Shown piece after piece: positions 1 through 7,341 of a DNA stretch of 41,293 nt. The position numbers were made by a program, and so were the translations under genes. The DNA comes from Paracoccaceae bacterium. Its GTDB lineage: Bacteria > Pseudomonadota > Alphaproteobacteria > Rhodobacterales > Rhodobacteraceae. Under the pieces are notes generated by a model. That model saw only the letters and a program-made list of their open reading frames with translations, was not told where the DNA came from and searched no databases. Location: NCBI GenBank assembly GCA_020630695.1, contig JAHDIS010000038.1, positions 1-41,293 of the forward strand. The letters run 5' to 3'. The number at the start of each line of letters is the position of its first letter. Position 1 is the stretch's first letter.

Positions 1-128
1 GCATCATCGGGATCAAGGTCTGGATCTTCAAAGGTGAGATCATGGAGCACGATCCTTCCGCGCGTGACCGTAAGGCACAGGAACTCCAGGACGGCCCAGC
101 CCCTCGCGGTGCTGGCGGTCGTCGGTAA
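1..128 (+). CDS. rpsC: 30S ribosomal protein S3, C-terminal end (partial)
   Basis: Only the last 42 codons are in the window. The reading frame starts at base 3 and ends with TAA at 126-128. The visible peptide ([13 protein letters not shown] near the start, a Gly/Arg-rich tail at the end) matches the C-terminus of ribosomal protein S3, which lines the mRNA entry side of the 30S subunit. It lies 13 nt before rplP, the standard S10-operon order (rpsC-rplP), which supports the call. The 5' part lies outside the window. Confidence 0.93.
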   Translation, partial: IIGIKVWIFKGEIMEHDPSARDRKAQELQDGPAPRGAGGRR

Positions 129-141
129 AGGGGACGGATAG

Positions 142-555
142 ATGCTTCAACCAAAGCGTACAAAATTCCGCAAAATGCACAAAGGTCGGATCAAGGGCCT
201 CGCCAAAGGCGGCTCTGATCTGAACTTTGGCTCCTACGGCCTCAAGGCGCTTCAGCCTGAGCGTGTGACAGCACGTCAGATCGAAGCAGCCCGTCGTGCC
301 ATGACGCGTCACATGAAGCGTCAGGGCCGGGTCTGGATCCGCATTTTCCCGGACACGCCTGTCACCGCCAAGCCCATCGAAGTTCGTATGGGTAAAGGTA
401 AGGGTTCCGTCGATCGCTGGACCTGCAAGGTCAAGCCTGGTCGCGTGATGTTCGAAATCGATGGCGTCAACGACGAGATCGCGCGCGAAGCGCTGCGTCT
501 CGCCGCGATGAAGCTGCCGGTCAAGACACGCGTCGTGGTTCGCGAAGACTGGTAA
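142..555 (+). CDS. rplP: 50S ribosomal protein L16
   Basis: Encodes the 137-residue L16, a 23S rRNA-binding protein near the peptidyl-transferase centre and the A-site tRNA. The N-terminus [16 protein letters not shown] and the block VRMGKGKG are family hallmarks. Arg82 within VRMGKGKG is the equivalent of E. coli L16 Arg81, which is known to be hydroxylated by the oxygenase YcfD/RoxA. The start has a GGGGACGG Shine-Dalgarno region. In most bacteria rpmC follows directly. Here a terminator and two unrelated genes intervene, so rplP is the last gene of its transcription unit. Confidence 0.98.
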   Translation: MLQPKRTKFRKMHKGRIKGLAKGGSDLNFGSYGLKALQPERVTARQIEAARRAMTRHMKRQGRVWIRIFPDTPVTAKPIEVRMGKGKGSVDRWTCKVKPGRVMFEIDGVNDEIAREALRLAAMKLPVKTRVVVREDW

Positions 556-560
556 GGCTT

Positions 561-579
561 GAAAACGCGTCGCGTTTTC
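561..579 (+). repeat. Inverted repeat just after rplP
   Basis: A 19-nt perfect inverted repeat centred on one T (GAAAACGCG-T-CGCGTTTTC) begins six bases after the rplP stop. It would fold into a tight hairpin. It has no U-run, so it is more likely an mRNA 3'-end stabiliser or processing site than a terminator. The real terminator appears to be the hairpin at 641-673. Confidence 0.5.
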
Positions 580-640
580 CGGCCAGTGCAGTTCAGGTTC
601 TCTCAGAGAGGGTGACTGGGTTGCATGCCGCTGAAATTGG

Positions 641-673
641 AAAACCCCCGTCTAGATTGGCGGGGGTTTTTCT
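641..673 (+). terminator. Rho-independent terminator of the rpsC-rplP unit
   Basis: A 10-bp perfect stem (AAAACCCCCG at 641-650 with CGGGGGTTTT at 661-670), a 10-nt loop and a T-rich 3' side. It lies 85 nt after rplP and ends the upstream ribosomal transcription unit. It cuts the cluster between rplP and rpmC, where continuous transcription is usual in other bacteria. Confidence 0.85.
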
Positions 674-798
674 GTGCGCTGATCGGTTTTGGAACGACCT
701 TCGCCTTTGTTGCTTCTGGATGCGACTATGCGTTTTTTACTGCGCAAAATCGTGACACCGCACTCGTTCTTTTGCGTCAGAGGCGCTAAAGAACTGGC

Positions 799-1419
799 AT
801 GTCTCAGATCAAATCTCTCTTTGCGACCCGCCTTTATCATGCCAGCCTGAATGAGTTTGGCTCGATCGACCCTGATGAGCTTGAAGCCTCGTGCTTTTCC
901 ATCGCCGAGGATGACGAGGCGGGGCAGGAATGGTGCGAAACCGAAGGCTATCCCGGCTACACGTCTTATGCTTCGTTGACCGACTTGCCGTGGCGGTTCC
1001 CGATCTTTGGCGACATCCAGAAGGCACTGGACAAACACGTTGCCGCCTTTGCCAAAGATTTGGAATTTGATCTGGCGGGCCGGGCACTGGTGCTTGAAGA
1101 CATCTGGATCAACATCCTGCCTCCCGGCGGCACGCATTCCAGCCACATTCACCCGCATTCGGTGATCAGTGGAACAACCTATGTAGCGATGCCGGAAGGG
1201 GCTGCTGCGCTGAAACTGGAAGACCCGCGCTTACCCATGATGATGGCGGCGCCGACACGGATCAAGGACTGCCGAGAAGAACTGCGCAGTTTCGTTTACG
1301 TCAAACCCGAAGTTGGGGATGTTCTGCTTTGGGAATCGTGGCTGCGTCATGAGGTTCCCATGAACATGGCGGAAGAGGACGAACGGATCAGCGTCAGCTT
1401 CAACTACAAATGGGAATAG
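799..1419 (+). CDS. Putative 2OG-Fe(II) oxygenase (TIGR02466-type)
   Basis: A 206-residue protein resembling the TIGR02466 family of putative 2-oxoglutarate/Fe(II)-dependent oxygenases. Likely metal ligands are among His116, His118 and His120 (HIHPHS, followed by SGTTYV) and His184 (SWLRHEVP). Arg196 in ERISVSFN is the likely 2-oxoglutarate-binding arginine. No signal peptide or membrane segment is seen, so it is probably cytoplasmic. The start follows an AGGCG-type ribosome site. It lies in the split between rplP and rpmC and converges with the calcium-repeat gene. The substrate is unknown. Its position after the L16 gene makes a ribosomal target possible, but that is inference only. Confidence 0.8.
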   Translation: MSQIKSLFATRLYHASLNEFGSIDPDELEASCFSIAEDDEAGQEWCETEGYPGYTSYASLTDLPWRFPIFGDIQKALDKHVAAFAKDLEFDLAGRALVLEDIWINILPPGGTHSSHIHPHSVISGTTYVAMPEGAAALKLEDPRLPMMMAAPTRIKDCREELRSFVYVKPEVGDVLLWESWLRHEVPMNMAEEDERISVSFNYKWE

Positions 1420-1477
1420 GCGGCGCGCTGTGTCCGTGCCGCCTGTCCTGAAAGTGTCATTCGCAAGGGCGTAGCTG

Positions 1478-2647
1478 TCAGGCTACTGCAACGTCGACCG
1501 AGGCATTCACACCTGCCAGTTCAATGTCCTCTGCGGTGACGCCTGTCGCGCCCTGCAGGGTCACAATGACGATGCGATCATACAGTCCAGGGTTCTCATA
1601 CCGGATCGCGACTTCTGTATTCGTGCTTCCGTCGGCGGCAGTCACTTCGCTTACCGTGACAGAGGACAAGGTGTAGTCATCTGAAAGTGGGTCCGCCTCC
1701 AGTACAATGCTGTCGACGCCCGGTTCGAAATCTCGAATGACCAGAGTATCGAAAGACACTTCTGCCGGGTCAGAGAAACTGTAGTCGCCCGTTCCAAAGA
1801 CTGGATTGCCCTCATCATCCAGACGCCCCAGTGCCTGAGCAGCCGAGAAATCGAGGACTGTGTCCGGATGGCCTTCATCGACTGTCAGTTCGAAAACATC
1901 GGCGCCAGTGCCGCCGAGGGCGACCTGAGTTGACCCCCGCCCGCTTAAATCGGTGAGGACGTCGAAACGGATTGTATCATCGCCGGGGCCACCATCAGGC
2001 ACCGCAGCATAGCCTTCGCCGGCAAAAGCGCCTCCGATTGCGGATATAACGTCGTTTCCTTCGCCACCGTTCAGCGCAACATTGACGGCGCCGGCAATCG
2101 TGTCATCGCCCAACCCGCCATTCACGACGATGGGTTCGCCGGCGTCGGATTCTACGGAAATGAGATCATTGCCATCTCCACCGGAAACCACCGCATCGAT
2201 GCCATAGAGGGAAATGCTGTCGTTCCCAGCCCCGCCATCAATGACGACGGCCTCACCGACCACGTCGACGGTATCGTCGCCTGTGCCGGCATCAATATTG
2301 AGGCCAACGATACGAGACGCCTCGAGTGCGTCACGATCACCGTAGTCATCTGCCGAGAAGAAATCGATCAGGTCGTTACCGTCTGCGGTTTCGATCGAAA
2401 CGGGACCATCAAAATCCAGATCAGCCGGATCGCCAAGCGCTACGGTGTCATCGCCTTCGCTGCCAAGAAACGTGCCGCTGCCGGATACAGTCAATGAGAG
2501 TGGATCGTCTGACGGTTCTGGGGTGTCCGGTGCTGGCACGTCGTCACCGTCCGTATCTGCATCGTCGCTGGGGTTGGCATCCACATCATGAGAACCTGTT
2601 GCAGCAAACGCGAACCCAAGGAAACTAAGTAAAACAAGCAACTCCAT
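1478..2647 (-). CDS. Calcium-binding RTX-like repeat protein with N-terminal hydrophobic segment
   Basis: 389 residues from the ATG at 2647, chosen because GAGG lies eight bases upstream and a signal-like segment (MELLVLLSFLGFAFA) follows at once. A longer open frame upstream lacks these signs. An acidic Asp/Pro-rich linker (residues 20-48) precedes about nine GGxG(N/D)D-type motifs, at about 62, 87, 120, 138, 156, 177, 193, 219 and 244. These resemble hemolysin-type calcium-binding nonapeptides. The very acidic composition fits a secreted or surface Ca2+-binding protein. The C-terminus (VDVAVA) looks somewhat like a type I secretion tail, but the N-terminal hydrophobic segment is unusual for RTX proteins. 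The function is unknown. Confidence 0.82.
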   Translation of the reverse strand: MELLVLLSFLGFAFAATGSHDVDANPSDDADTDGDDVPAPDTPEPSDDPLSLTVSGSGTFLGSEGDDTVALGDPADLDFDGPVSIETADGNDLIDFFSADDYGDRDALEASRIVGLNIDAGTGDDTVDVVGEAVVIDGGAGNDSISLYGIDAVVSGGDGNDLISVESDAGEPIVVNGGLGDDTIAGAVNVALNGGEGNDVISAIGGAFAGEGYAAVPDGGPGDDTIRFDVLTDLSGRGSTQVALGGTGADVFELTVDEGHPDTVLDFSAAQALGRLDDEGNPVFGTGDYSFSDPAEVSFDTLVIRDFEPGVDSIVLEADPLSDDYTLSSVTVSEVTAADGSTNTEVAIRYENPGLYDRIVIVTLQGATGVTAEDIELAGVNASVDVAVA

Positions 2648-2683
2648 AACGACCTCAACATGGCGACAATCAACCAAAGAGAG

Positions 2684-2711
2684 AATATCACGGGCCGTTT
2701 GCACCGTCCAA
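2684..2711 (-). promoter_or_regulatory. Possible promoter of the calcium-repeat gene
   Basis: On the minus strand, TTGGAC (2711-2706), a 16-nt spacer and GATATT (2689-2684) form a weak sigma70-like pair about 37 nt upstream of the ATG at 2647. The hexamers match consensus only partly, so this is tentative. Confidence 0.3.
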
Positions 2712-2801
2712 GCGGTTGGCAGGGACAGAGCGTTCCCGCAGTCGAAACAATCGGTGTCACATCGCTTGCCTAGCGCTGCATGGCGATGCCCCAGAAACCC
2801 C

Positions 2802-2830
2802 TTGCCAACAATACCCATGACCCCTATACG
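2802..2830 (+). promoter_or_regulatory. Sigma70-type promoter for the rpmC-rpmD ribosomal unit
   Basis: TTGCCA (2802-2807), a spacer of exactly 17 nt and TATACG (2825-2830). Transcription would start near 2837, giving a leader of about 80 nt before rpmC. It lies just where the ribosomal cluster resumes after the inserted genes, so it probably drives rpmC through rpmD. Confidence 0.7.
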
Positions 2831-2918
2831 GCGCGTTCATCCACCTCCACCGGGAATCAGGGTGACCCTCATCAATGCAGGGGCCTTCCGGTGATGTTGA
2901 TAAAAAGGAAAGGGCGAC

Positions 2919-3125
2919 ATGAACGCCAAGGAACTGAATGACAAGACACCGGACCAGCTCCGCGATGAGCTTGTTCAGCTGAAGAAAGAGGCCTTTAACC
3001 TCCGCTTTCAGCAGGCCGGTGGCCAGCTTGAGAACTCTGCACGCATCCGTCAGGTGCGTCGTGATGTGGCGCGGGTCAAGACCGTGCTGAACCAAAAGGC
3101 CGCGTCCGCGGCATCGGAGGCGTAA
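2919..3125 (+). CDS. rpmC: 50S ribosomal protein L29
   Basis: A 68-residue L29 ([18 protein letters not shown]..., with the conserved LNLRFQ-like [13 protein letters not shown] block), a small two-helix protein at the polypeptide exit tunnel where trigger factor and SRP dock. The start follows AAAAGGAAAGGGCGAC. It is the first gene after the inserted oxygenase and calcium-repeat genes, preceded by its own promoter (2802-2830), and lies three bases before rpsQ. Confidence 0.97.
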   Translation: MNAKELNDKTPDQLRDELVQLKKEAFNLRFQQAGGQLENSARIRQVRRDVARVKTVLNQKAASAASEA

Positions 3126-3128
3126 GAC

Positions 3129-3359
3129 ATGCCCAAGAGAATCCTGTCCGGCACCGTGACCTCCACTGCCAACGCTCAGACCGTGACTGTTCTGGTCGAG
3201 CGCCGCTTCAAGCACCCCGTAATGCAAAAGACGGTGAAGCGCACCAAGAAATACCGTGCTCATGATGAGGCGGAAAAGTTCGCTGTCGGCGATATGGTTC
3301 GAATCATCGAATGCGCGCCGAAATCGAAAACCAAACGCTGGGAGGTTATTGCTGAATAA
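3129..3359 (+). CDS. rpsQ: 30S ribosomal protein S17
   Basis: 76-residue S17, a primary 16S rRNA-binding protein. [12 protein letters not shown] and [20 protein letters not shown] are typical, with an OB-fold length normal for the family. It follows rpmC by three bases, so the pair is likely translationally linked. A 77-nt spacer to rplN contains a short CCGGGG/CCCCGG inverted repeat (3388-3393 with 3414-3419) of unknown meaning. Confidence 0.97.
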   Translation: MPKRILSGTVTSTANAQTVTVLVERRFKHPVMQKTVKRTKKYRAHDEAEKFAVGDMVRIIECAPKSKTKRWEVIAE

Positions 3360-3436
3360 GCACTAACCTTTCGGTTTGAACGAAACCCCGGGGTCAATGT
3401 CCTAATCAGGCGGCCCCGGAAGTCGGGAGAAACCAT

Positions 3437-3805
3437 ATGATCCAGATGCAGACCAATCTGGATGTTGCTGACAACTCCGGCGCACGCCGGGTGCAGTGCA
3501 TCAAGGTCCTCGGTGGCTCGCATCGCCGCTACGCATCGGTAGGCGATATCATCGTCGTATCCGTGAAAGAGGCCATTCCGCGCGGCCGCGTAAAGAAGGG
3601 TGACGTCCGTAAGGCCGTCGTCGTACGCACCGCCAAGGAAGTTCGCCGTGAAGACGGCACAGCAATCCGCTTTGACCGCAACGCCGCCGTGATCCTGAAC
3701 AACGCAGGTGAGCCGGTCGGTACCCGTATCTTCGGGCCGGTTGTTCGCGAACTGCGCGCCAAGAACTTCATGAAGATCATCTCGCTCGCGCCGGAGGTGC
3801 TGTAA
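3437..3805 (+). CDS. rplN: 50S ribosomal protein L14
   Basis: 122-residue L14, which contacts 16S rRNA at an intersubunit bridge and L19. [17 protein letters not shown] and the C-terminal [12 protein letters not shown] are diagnostic, and the length is standard. The ATG follows GTCGGGAGAAACC. rplX begins one base after its stop. Confidence 0.98.
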   Translation: MIQMQTNLDVADNSGARRVQCIKVLGGSHRRYASVGDIIVVSVKEAIPRGRVKKGDVRKAVVVRTAKEVRREDGTAIRFDRNAAVILNNAGEPVGTRIFGPVVRELRAKNFMKIISLAPEVL

Positions 3806-3806
3806 G

Positions 3807-4118
3807 ATGGCTGCTAAACTGAAAAAAGGTGACAAGGTTGTCGTCCTGACCGGTAAGGACAAGGGCAAGACCGGCGAGATCACCCGCGTTATGCCAGCTG
3901 CTGGTAAGGCAGTTGTAGATGGCCTGAACATGGCGATCCGCCACACACGTCAGAGCCAGACAAGCCAGGGCGGACGTCTGCCCAAGTCGATGCCAATCGA
4001 TCTGTCGAATCTGGCGATTGTCGACAAGAACGGCAAGCCGACCCGCGTTGGTTTCCGTATGGAAGGCGACAAGAAAGTCCGCTTTGCCAAGACCACGGGG
4101 GACGTGATCGATGCTTGA
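3807..4118 (+). CDS. rplX: 50S ribosomal protein L24
   Basis: 103-residue L24, an early-assembly 23S rRNA-binding protein. The KOW motif is clear near the N-terminus ([20 protein letters not shown]), with the conserved VDGLNM and [13 protein letters not shown] segments after it. Its end overlaps the start of rplE by eight bases, indicating translational coupling. Confidence 0.97.
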   Translation: MAAKLKKGDKVVVLTGKDKGKTGEITRVMPAAGKAVVDGLNMAIRHTRQSQTSQGGRLPKSMPIDLSNLAIVDKNGKPTRVGFRMEGDKKVRFAKTTGDVIDA

Positions 4119-4689
4119 TACCGCAAACTACACCCCGCGTCTGAAGTCTTCTTTTGCTGACACCATCAAGGCAGCAATGAAAGAAGAGTTCGGCTACAAG
4201 AACGACATGCAGATCCCTGCACTTGAAAAGATCGTTCTGAACATCGGCTGTGGTGCAGAAGCTGTCCGTGACAGCAAAAAAGCCAAATCTGCCGTTGAAG
4301 ATCTGACCAAGATCGCTGGCCAGCAGGCCGTCGGCACCAAGGCCAAGAAATCCATCGCTGGTTTCCGCGTACGCGAAGACATGCCATTGGGTGCCAAGGT
4401 GACGCTGCGTGGCGACCGGATGTACGAATTCCTCGATCGTCTGATCACCATCGCAATGCCTCGTATCCGTGACTTCCGCGGAGTGAAGCCGAGCTTTGAT
4501 GGTCGTGGCAACTTCGCCATGGGCCTGAAAGAGCACATCGTCTTCCCTGAAATCGACTTTGATAAAGTCGACGAAGTCTGGGGCATGGACATCATCATCA
4601 CCACCACTGCGCAGCAATACGGCGATCACTCCGCCGATGCGCAGGCAAAAGCGCTGTTGAAGCATTTCAACATGCCGTTCAACGCGTAA
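4111..4689 (+). CDS. rplE: 50S ribosomal protein L5
   Basis: 192-residue L5, which binds 5S rRNA and the central protuberance and contacts P-site tRNA. Recognisable blocks are [32 protein letters not shown], the RIRDFRGV loop and [20 protein letters not shown]. It is slightly longer than the common ~180 residues because of its N-terminus. The start overlaps rplX by eight bases. Confidence 0.98.
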   Translation: MLDTANYTPRLKSSFADTIKAAMKEEFGYKNDMQIPALEKIVLNIGCGAEAVRDSKKAKSAVEDLTKIAGQQAVGTKAKKSIAGFRVREDMPLGAKVTLRGDRMYEFLDRLITIAMPRIRDFRGVKPSFDGRGNFAMGLKEHIVFPEIDFDKVDEVWGMDIIITTTAQQYGDHSADAQAKALLKHFNMPFNA

Positions 4690-4702
4690 GAGGACCCGCA
4701 TC

Positions 4703-5008
4703 ATGGCCAAAAAAGCAATGATCGAACGCGAAAAGAAGCGTCAGCGCCTGGTGGAGAAATTTGCCGCCAAGCGTGCTGAGCTCAAAGAGATCGCGAATGA
4801 CGAAAGCAAGCCGATGGAAGAGCGCTTCAAGGCGCGCCTGAAGCTGGCGAAGCTGCCTCGCAACAGCTCGCCAACCCGTCTGCACAACCGCTGCCAGCTG
4901 ACAGGCCGGCCGCACGCCTACTACCGTAAGCTCAAAGTCAGCCGTATCGCACTGCGCGAACTCGGTTCGACCGGCCAGCTGCCCGGTATGGTAAAGTCGA
5001 GCTGGTAA
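4703..5008 (+). CDS. rpsN: 30S ribosomal protein S14 (zinc-free long form)
   Basis: 101-residue S14, needed for assembly of the 30S head. It has only one cysteine and no CxxC pairs, so it is the zinc-independent long type common in proteobacteria, not the 61-residue zinc-ribbon type. The end ([40 protein letters not shown]) is highly conserved. It lies between rplE and rpsH with short spacers. Confidence 0.98.
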   Translation: MAKKAMIEREKKRQRLVEKFAAKRAELKEIANDESKPMEERFKARLKLAKLPRNSSPTRLHNRCQLTGRPHAYYRKLKVSRIALRELGSTGQLPGMVKSSW

Positions 5009-5021
5009 GGGAGGGTATGAT

Positions 5022-5414
5022 ATGAACGATCCTATCGGCGATATGCTCACCCGCATCCGCAATAGCCAAATGCGCGGCAAATCCGTTGTGTCCACACCAG
5101 CGTCAAAGCTGCGTGCATGGGTTCTGGATGTGCTGGCCGACGAAGGCTACATCCGCGGTTACGAAAAAGGCACTGATGCGGCGGGTCACCCGACGCTGGA
5201 AATCAGCCTCAAGTATTATGATGGCACGCCTGTCATCCGCGAACTCAAGCGGGTCTCCAAGCCTGGCCGTCGCGTATACATGAGCGTGAAAGACATCCCA
5301 ACGGTCCGACAGGGTCTGGGTGTGTCGATTGTCAGCACACCCAAGGGTGTGATGTCGGATGCAAACGCACGCGCAGCCAACGTCGGCGGCGAAGTGCTCT
5401 GCACCATCTTCTAA
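5022..5414 (+). CDS. rpsH: 30S ribosomal protein S8
   Basis: 130-residue S8, a primary 16S rRNA-binding protein and, in E. coli, the translational repressor of the spc operon. Typical blocks are [43 protein letters not shown] and the C-terminal [10 protein letters not shown] did not identify the repressor-binding hairpin here, so autoregulation is only inferred from the family. Confidence 0.98.
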   Translation: MNDPIGDMLTRIRNSQMRGKSVVSTPASKLRAWVLDVLADEGYIRGYEKGTDAAGHPTLEISLKYYDGTPVIRELKRVSKPGRRVYMSVKDIPTVRQGLGVSIVSTPKGVMSDANARAANVGGEVLCTIF

Positions 5415-5424
5415 GGAGGGCTTC

Positions 5425-5958
5425 ATGTCTCGTATTGGCAAAAAACCGGTCGAGCTGCCCTCGGGTGTCTCTGCGTCCCTTTCGGGCCAGACCATCGAGG
5501 TGAAGGGGCCTAAGGGCACCCAGAGCTTTACCGCAACTGACGACGTGACCATCACGATCGAAGACAACACCGTCACTGTGATGCCGCGCGGCAAATCCAA
5601 GCGCGCCCGTCAGCAGTGGGGTATGTCCCGCACTATGGTGGCCAATCTGGTCCACGGTGTGACCGAAGTGTTCAAGAAAGAGCTGGAAATCCAGGGTGTG
5701 GGTTATCGTGCCCAAGTCCAGGGCAACACGCTCAAGCTGAACCTTGGTTACTCCCACGATGTGGATTTCGCCATTCCTGAGGGTATCAAGATTGCTTGCC
5801 CAAAGCCGACCGAGATTATCATCGAGGGGCAGGACAAGCAGGTGGTTGGTGAAGTCGCGGCGAATATCCGCGATTGGCGCCGCCCCGAGCCCTACAAGGG
5901 GAAGGGTATTCGCTACAAGGGCGAGTACATCTTCCAGAAGGAAGGCAAGAAGAAGTAA
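5425..5958 (+). CDS. rplF: 50S ribosomal protein L6
   Basis: 177-residue L6, located near the GTPase-associated region of the 50S. The start [15 protein letters not shown] at 5425 is preceded by AAGGAGGGCTTC. An in-frame ATG at 5359 lies inside rpsH and is rejected. The two duplicated L6 domains are visible, and the C-terminal motif [15 protein letters not shown] is diagnostic. Confidence 0.98.
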   Translation: MSRIGKKPVELPSGVSASLSGQTIEVKGPKGTQSFTATDDVTITIEDNTVTVMPRGKSKRARQQWGMSRTMVANLVHGVTEVFKKELEIQGVGYRAQVQGNTLKLNLGYSHDVDFAIPEGIKIACPKPTEIIIEGQDKQVVGEVAANIRDWRRPEPYKGKGIRYKGEYIFQKEGKKK

Positions 5959-5970
5959 GGATCGCAGGAA

Positions 5971-6330
5971 ATGGCAAACAGCAAACGAGATCTGTTCCAG
6001 AAGCGCCGCCTGCGCGTCCGGAACAAACTCCGCAAGGTCAACGCAGGTCGCGTTCGCCTTTCGGTTCACCGCTCGAACAAGAACATCTCTGTTCAGCTCA
6101 TCGACGACGTGGCCGGCAAAACACTGGCTTCCGCTTCGTCGCTTGAGCCGACACTGGGTGTTGTGGGCAAGAACAACGTCGAAGCGGCCACAAAGGTCGG
6201 CACAGCGATTGCTGAGCGTGCGAAAGCCGCTGGCGTGACCGAAGCCTACTTTGACCGTGGCGGTTTCTTGTTCCACGGCCGCGTCAAGGCTCTGGCCGAC
6301 GCTGCCCGCGAAGGCGGTCTGAAAATCTAA
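5971..6330 (+). CDS. rplR: 50S ribosomal protein L18
   Basis: 119-residue L18, which together with L5 anchors 5S rRNA to the 50S subunit. [30 protein letters not shown], and the C-terminal [24 protein letters not shown] are family signatures. It is followed by a 112-nt spacer with a strong hairpin before rpsE. Confidence 0.98.
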   Translation: MANSKRDLFQKRRLRVRNKLRKVNAGRVRLSVHRSNKNISVQLIDDVAGKTLASASSLEPTLGVVGKNNVEAATKVGTAIAERAKAAGVTEAYFDRGGFLFHGRVKALADAAREGGLKI

Positions 6331-6337
6331 GACTTGC

Positions 6338-6361
6338 AGGAGGCTGCTTTTGCGGCCTCCT
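6338..6361 (+). repeat. Hairpin between rplR and rpsE
   Basis: A 10-bp stem (AGGAGGCTGC with GCGGCCTCCT, including one G-U pair) closes a TTTT loop. No U-run follows, so it is unlikely to stop transcription alone. It may be an RNase processing or mRNA-stability element. It also sequesters an AGGAGG sequence, but no start codon lies close by. Confidence 0.45.
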
Positions 6362-6442
6362 CGATGATCCGGGGGGCATGTCCCCACCAAGGATCGAGTG
6401 TGATACGGCGCGACTTGCGCCACCAAGATAAAGGGATGCCAA

Positions 6443-7021
6443 ATGGCAGAACGTGAAAACCGCCGGGGCGGTCGCCGTGAGCGCGATGAAGCACCGGAAT
6501 TCGCAGATCGTCTCGTCGCGATCAACCGAGTGTCCAAGACCGTTAAAGGCGGTAAGCGTTTTGGCTTTGCCGCGCTTGTCGTTGTTGGCGACCAGAAAGG
6601 CCGCGTAGGCTTTGGCAAGGGTAAGGCCAAGGAGGTCCCTGAGGCCATCCGTAAGGCGACCGAGCAAGCCAAGCGCCAGATGATCCGCGTTCCGCTGCGC
6701 GAAGGCCGTACGCTGCATCACGATATCGAGGGCCGTCACGGCGCTGGTAAAGTGGTCATGCGCACCGCGCCGACCGGTACTGGTATCATCGCCGGTGGTC
6801 CGATGCGTGCCGTTTTCGAAATGCTGGGCGTACAGGACGTTGTTGCCAAGTCGATCGGTTCGCAGAACCCATACAACATGATCCGCGCCACGCTGAACGG
6901 CCTGAGCAAGGAACAATCGCCGCGCTCGGTTGCGCAGCGTCGTGGTAAGAAAGTGGCCGACATTCTGCCCAAGCGCGAAGACGCGCCGTCAGAGTCCACT
7001 CAAGTCGCTGAGGAGGCCTGA
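6443..7021 (+). CDS. rpsE: 30S ribosomal protein S5
   Basis: 192-residue S5, involved in decoding accuracy and mRNA unwinding at the entry channel. The double-stranded RNA-binding domain ([21 protein letters not shown]) and the C-terminal fold with [15 protein letters not shown] and [16 protein letters not shown] are clear. It is longer than E. coli S5 through an acidic Ser/Glu tail, a common alphaproteobacterial feature. rpmD begins five bases later. Confidence 0.98.
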   Translation: MAERENRRGGRRERDEAPEFADRLVAINRVSKTVKGGKRFGFAALVVVGDQKGRVGFGKGKAKEVPEAIRKATEQAKRQMIRVPLREGRTLHHDIEGRHGAGKVVMRTAPTGTGIIAGGPMRAVFEMLGVQDVVAKSIGSQNPYNMIRATLNGLSKEQSPRSVAQRRGKKVADILPKREDAPSESTQVAEEA

Positions 7022-7026
7022 GACCC

Positions 7027-7215
7027 ATGGCAAAGACCATTGTTGTAAAGCAAATCGGCTCGCCGATCCGTCGCCCCGCCAAGCAGCGTGAAACGCTGAT
7101 CGGTCTGGGTCTGAACAAGATGCACAAGACCCGCGAACTCGAGGATACCCCTTCGGTTCGTGGTATGATCCGCAAGATCCCGCATCTGGTCGAGATCGTA
7201 GAAGAGCGCGGCTAA
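7027..7215 (+). CDS. rpmD: 50S ribosomal protein L30
   Basis: 62-residue L30 ([41 protein letters not shown]). It is normally followed by rplO and secY, but here a strong terminator comes 21 nt after the stop and rplO lies almost 4 kb further on. It is therefore the last gene of the rpmC-rpmD transcription unit. Confidence 0.97.
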   Translation: MAKTIVVKQIGSPIRRPAKQRETLIGLGLNKMHKTRELEDTPSVRGMIRKIPHLVEIVEERG

Positions 7216-7236
7216 GCCGCCTTTCATCGGAATTAG

Positions 7237-7273
7237 AAACACCCCCCGGATCGTATCCGGGGGGTGTTTTTTT
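7237..7273 (+). terminator. Strong terminator after rpmD
   Basis: A 14-bp perfect stem (AAACACCCCCCGGA at 7237-7250 with its complement at 7256-7269), a 5-nt loop and a run of seven T bases (7267-7273). It ends the rpmC-rpmD unit and separates it from rplO, which in most bacteria would be co-transcribed. Confidence 0.93.
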
Positions 7274-7301
7274 ATCCTAAGACCACGGCGCCTTTGAGCC
7301 A

Positions 7302-7328
7302 ATGGGGCAGAAACGATTTCTGCCCCAT
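7302..7328 (-). repeat. 12-bp inverted repeat downstream of the DEAD-box gene
   Basis: ATGGGGCAGAAA (7302-7313) and TTTCTGCCCCAT (7317-7328) form a perfect stem around a 3-nt loop, 13 nt beyond the helicase stop on the minus strand. There is no strong U-run on either strand. It probably protects or ends the helicase mRNA, but its action as a terminator is uncertain. Confidence 0.5.
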
Positions 7329-7341
7329 AGATATCGCCGAT

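Noticed and set aside
5332-6672. A 446-codon minus-strand open frame
   Set aside because: Antisense to rplF, rplR and rpsE, with no domain or signal recognised. Treated as a shadow.
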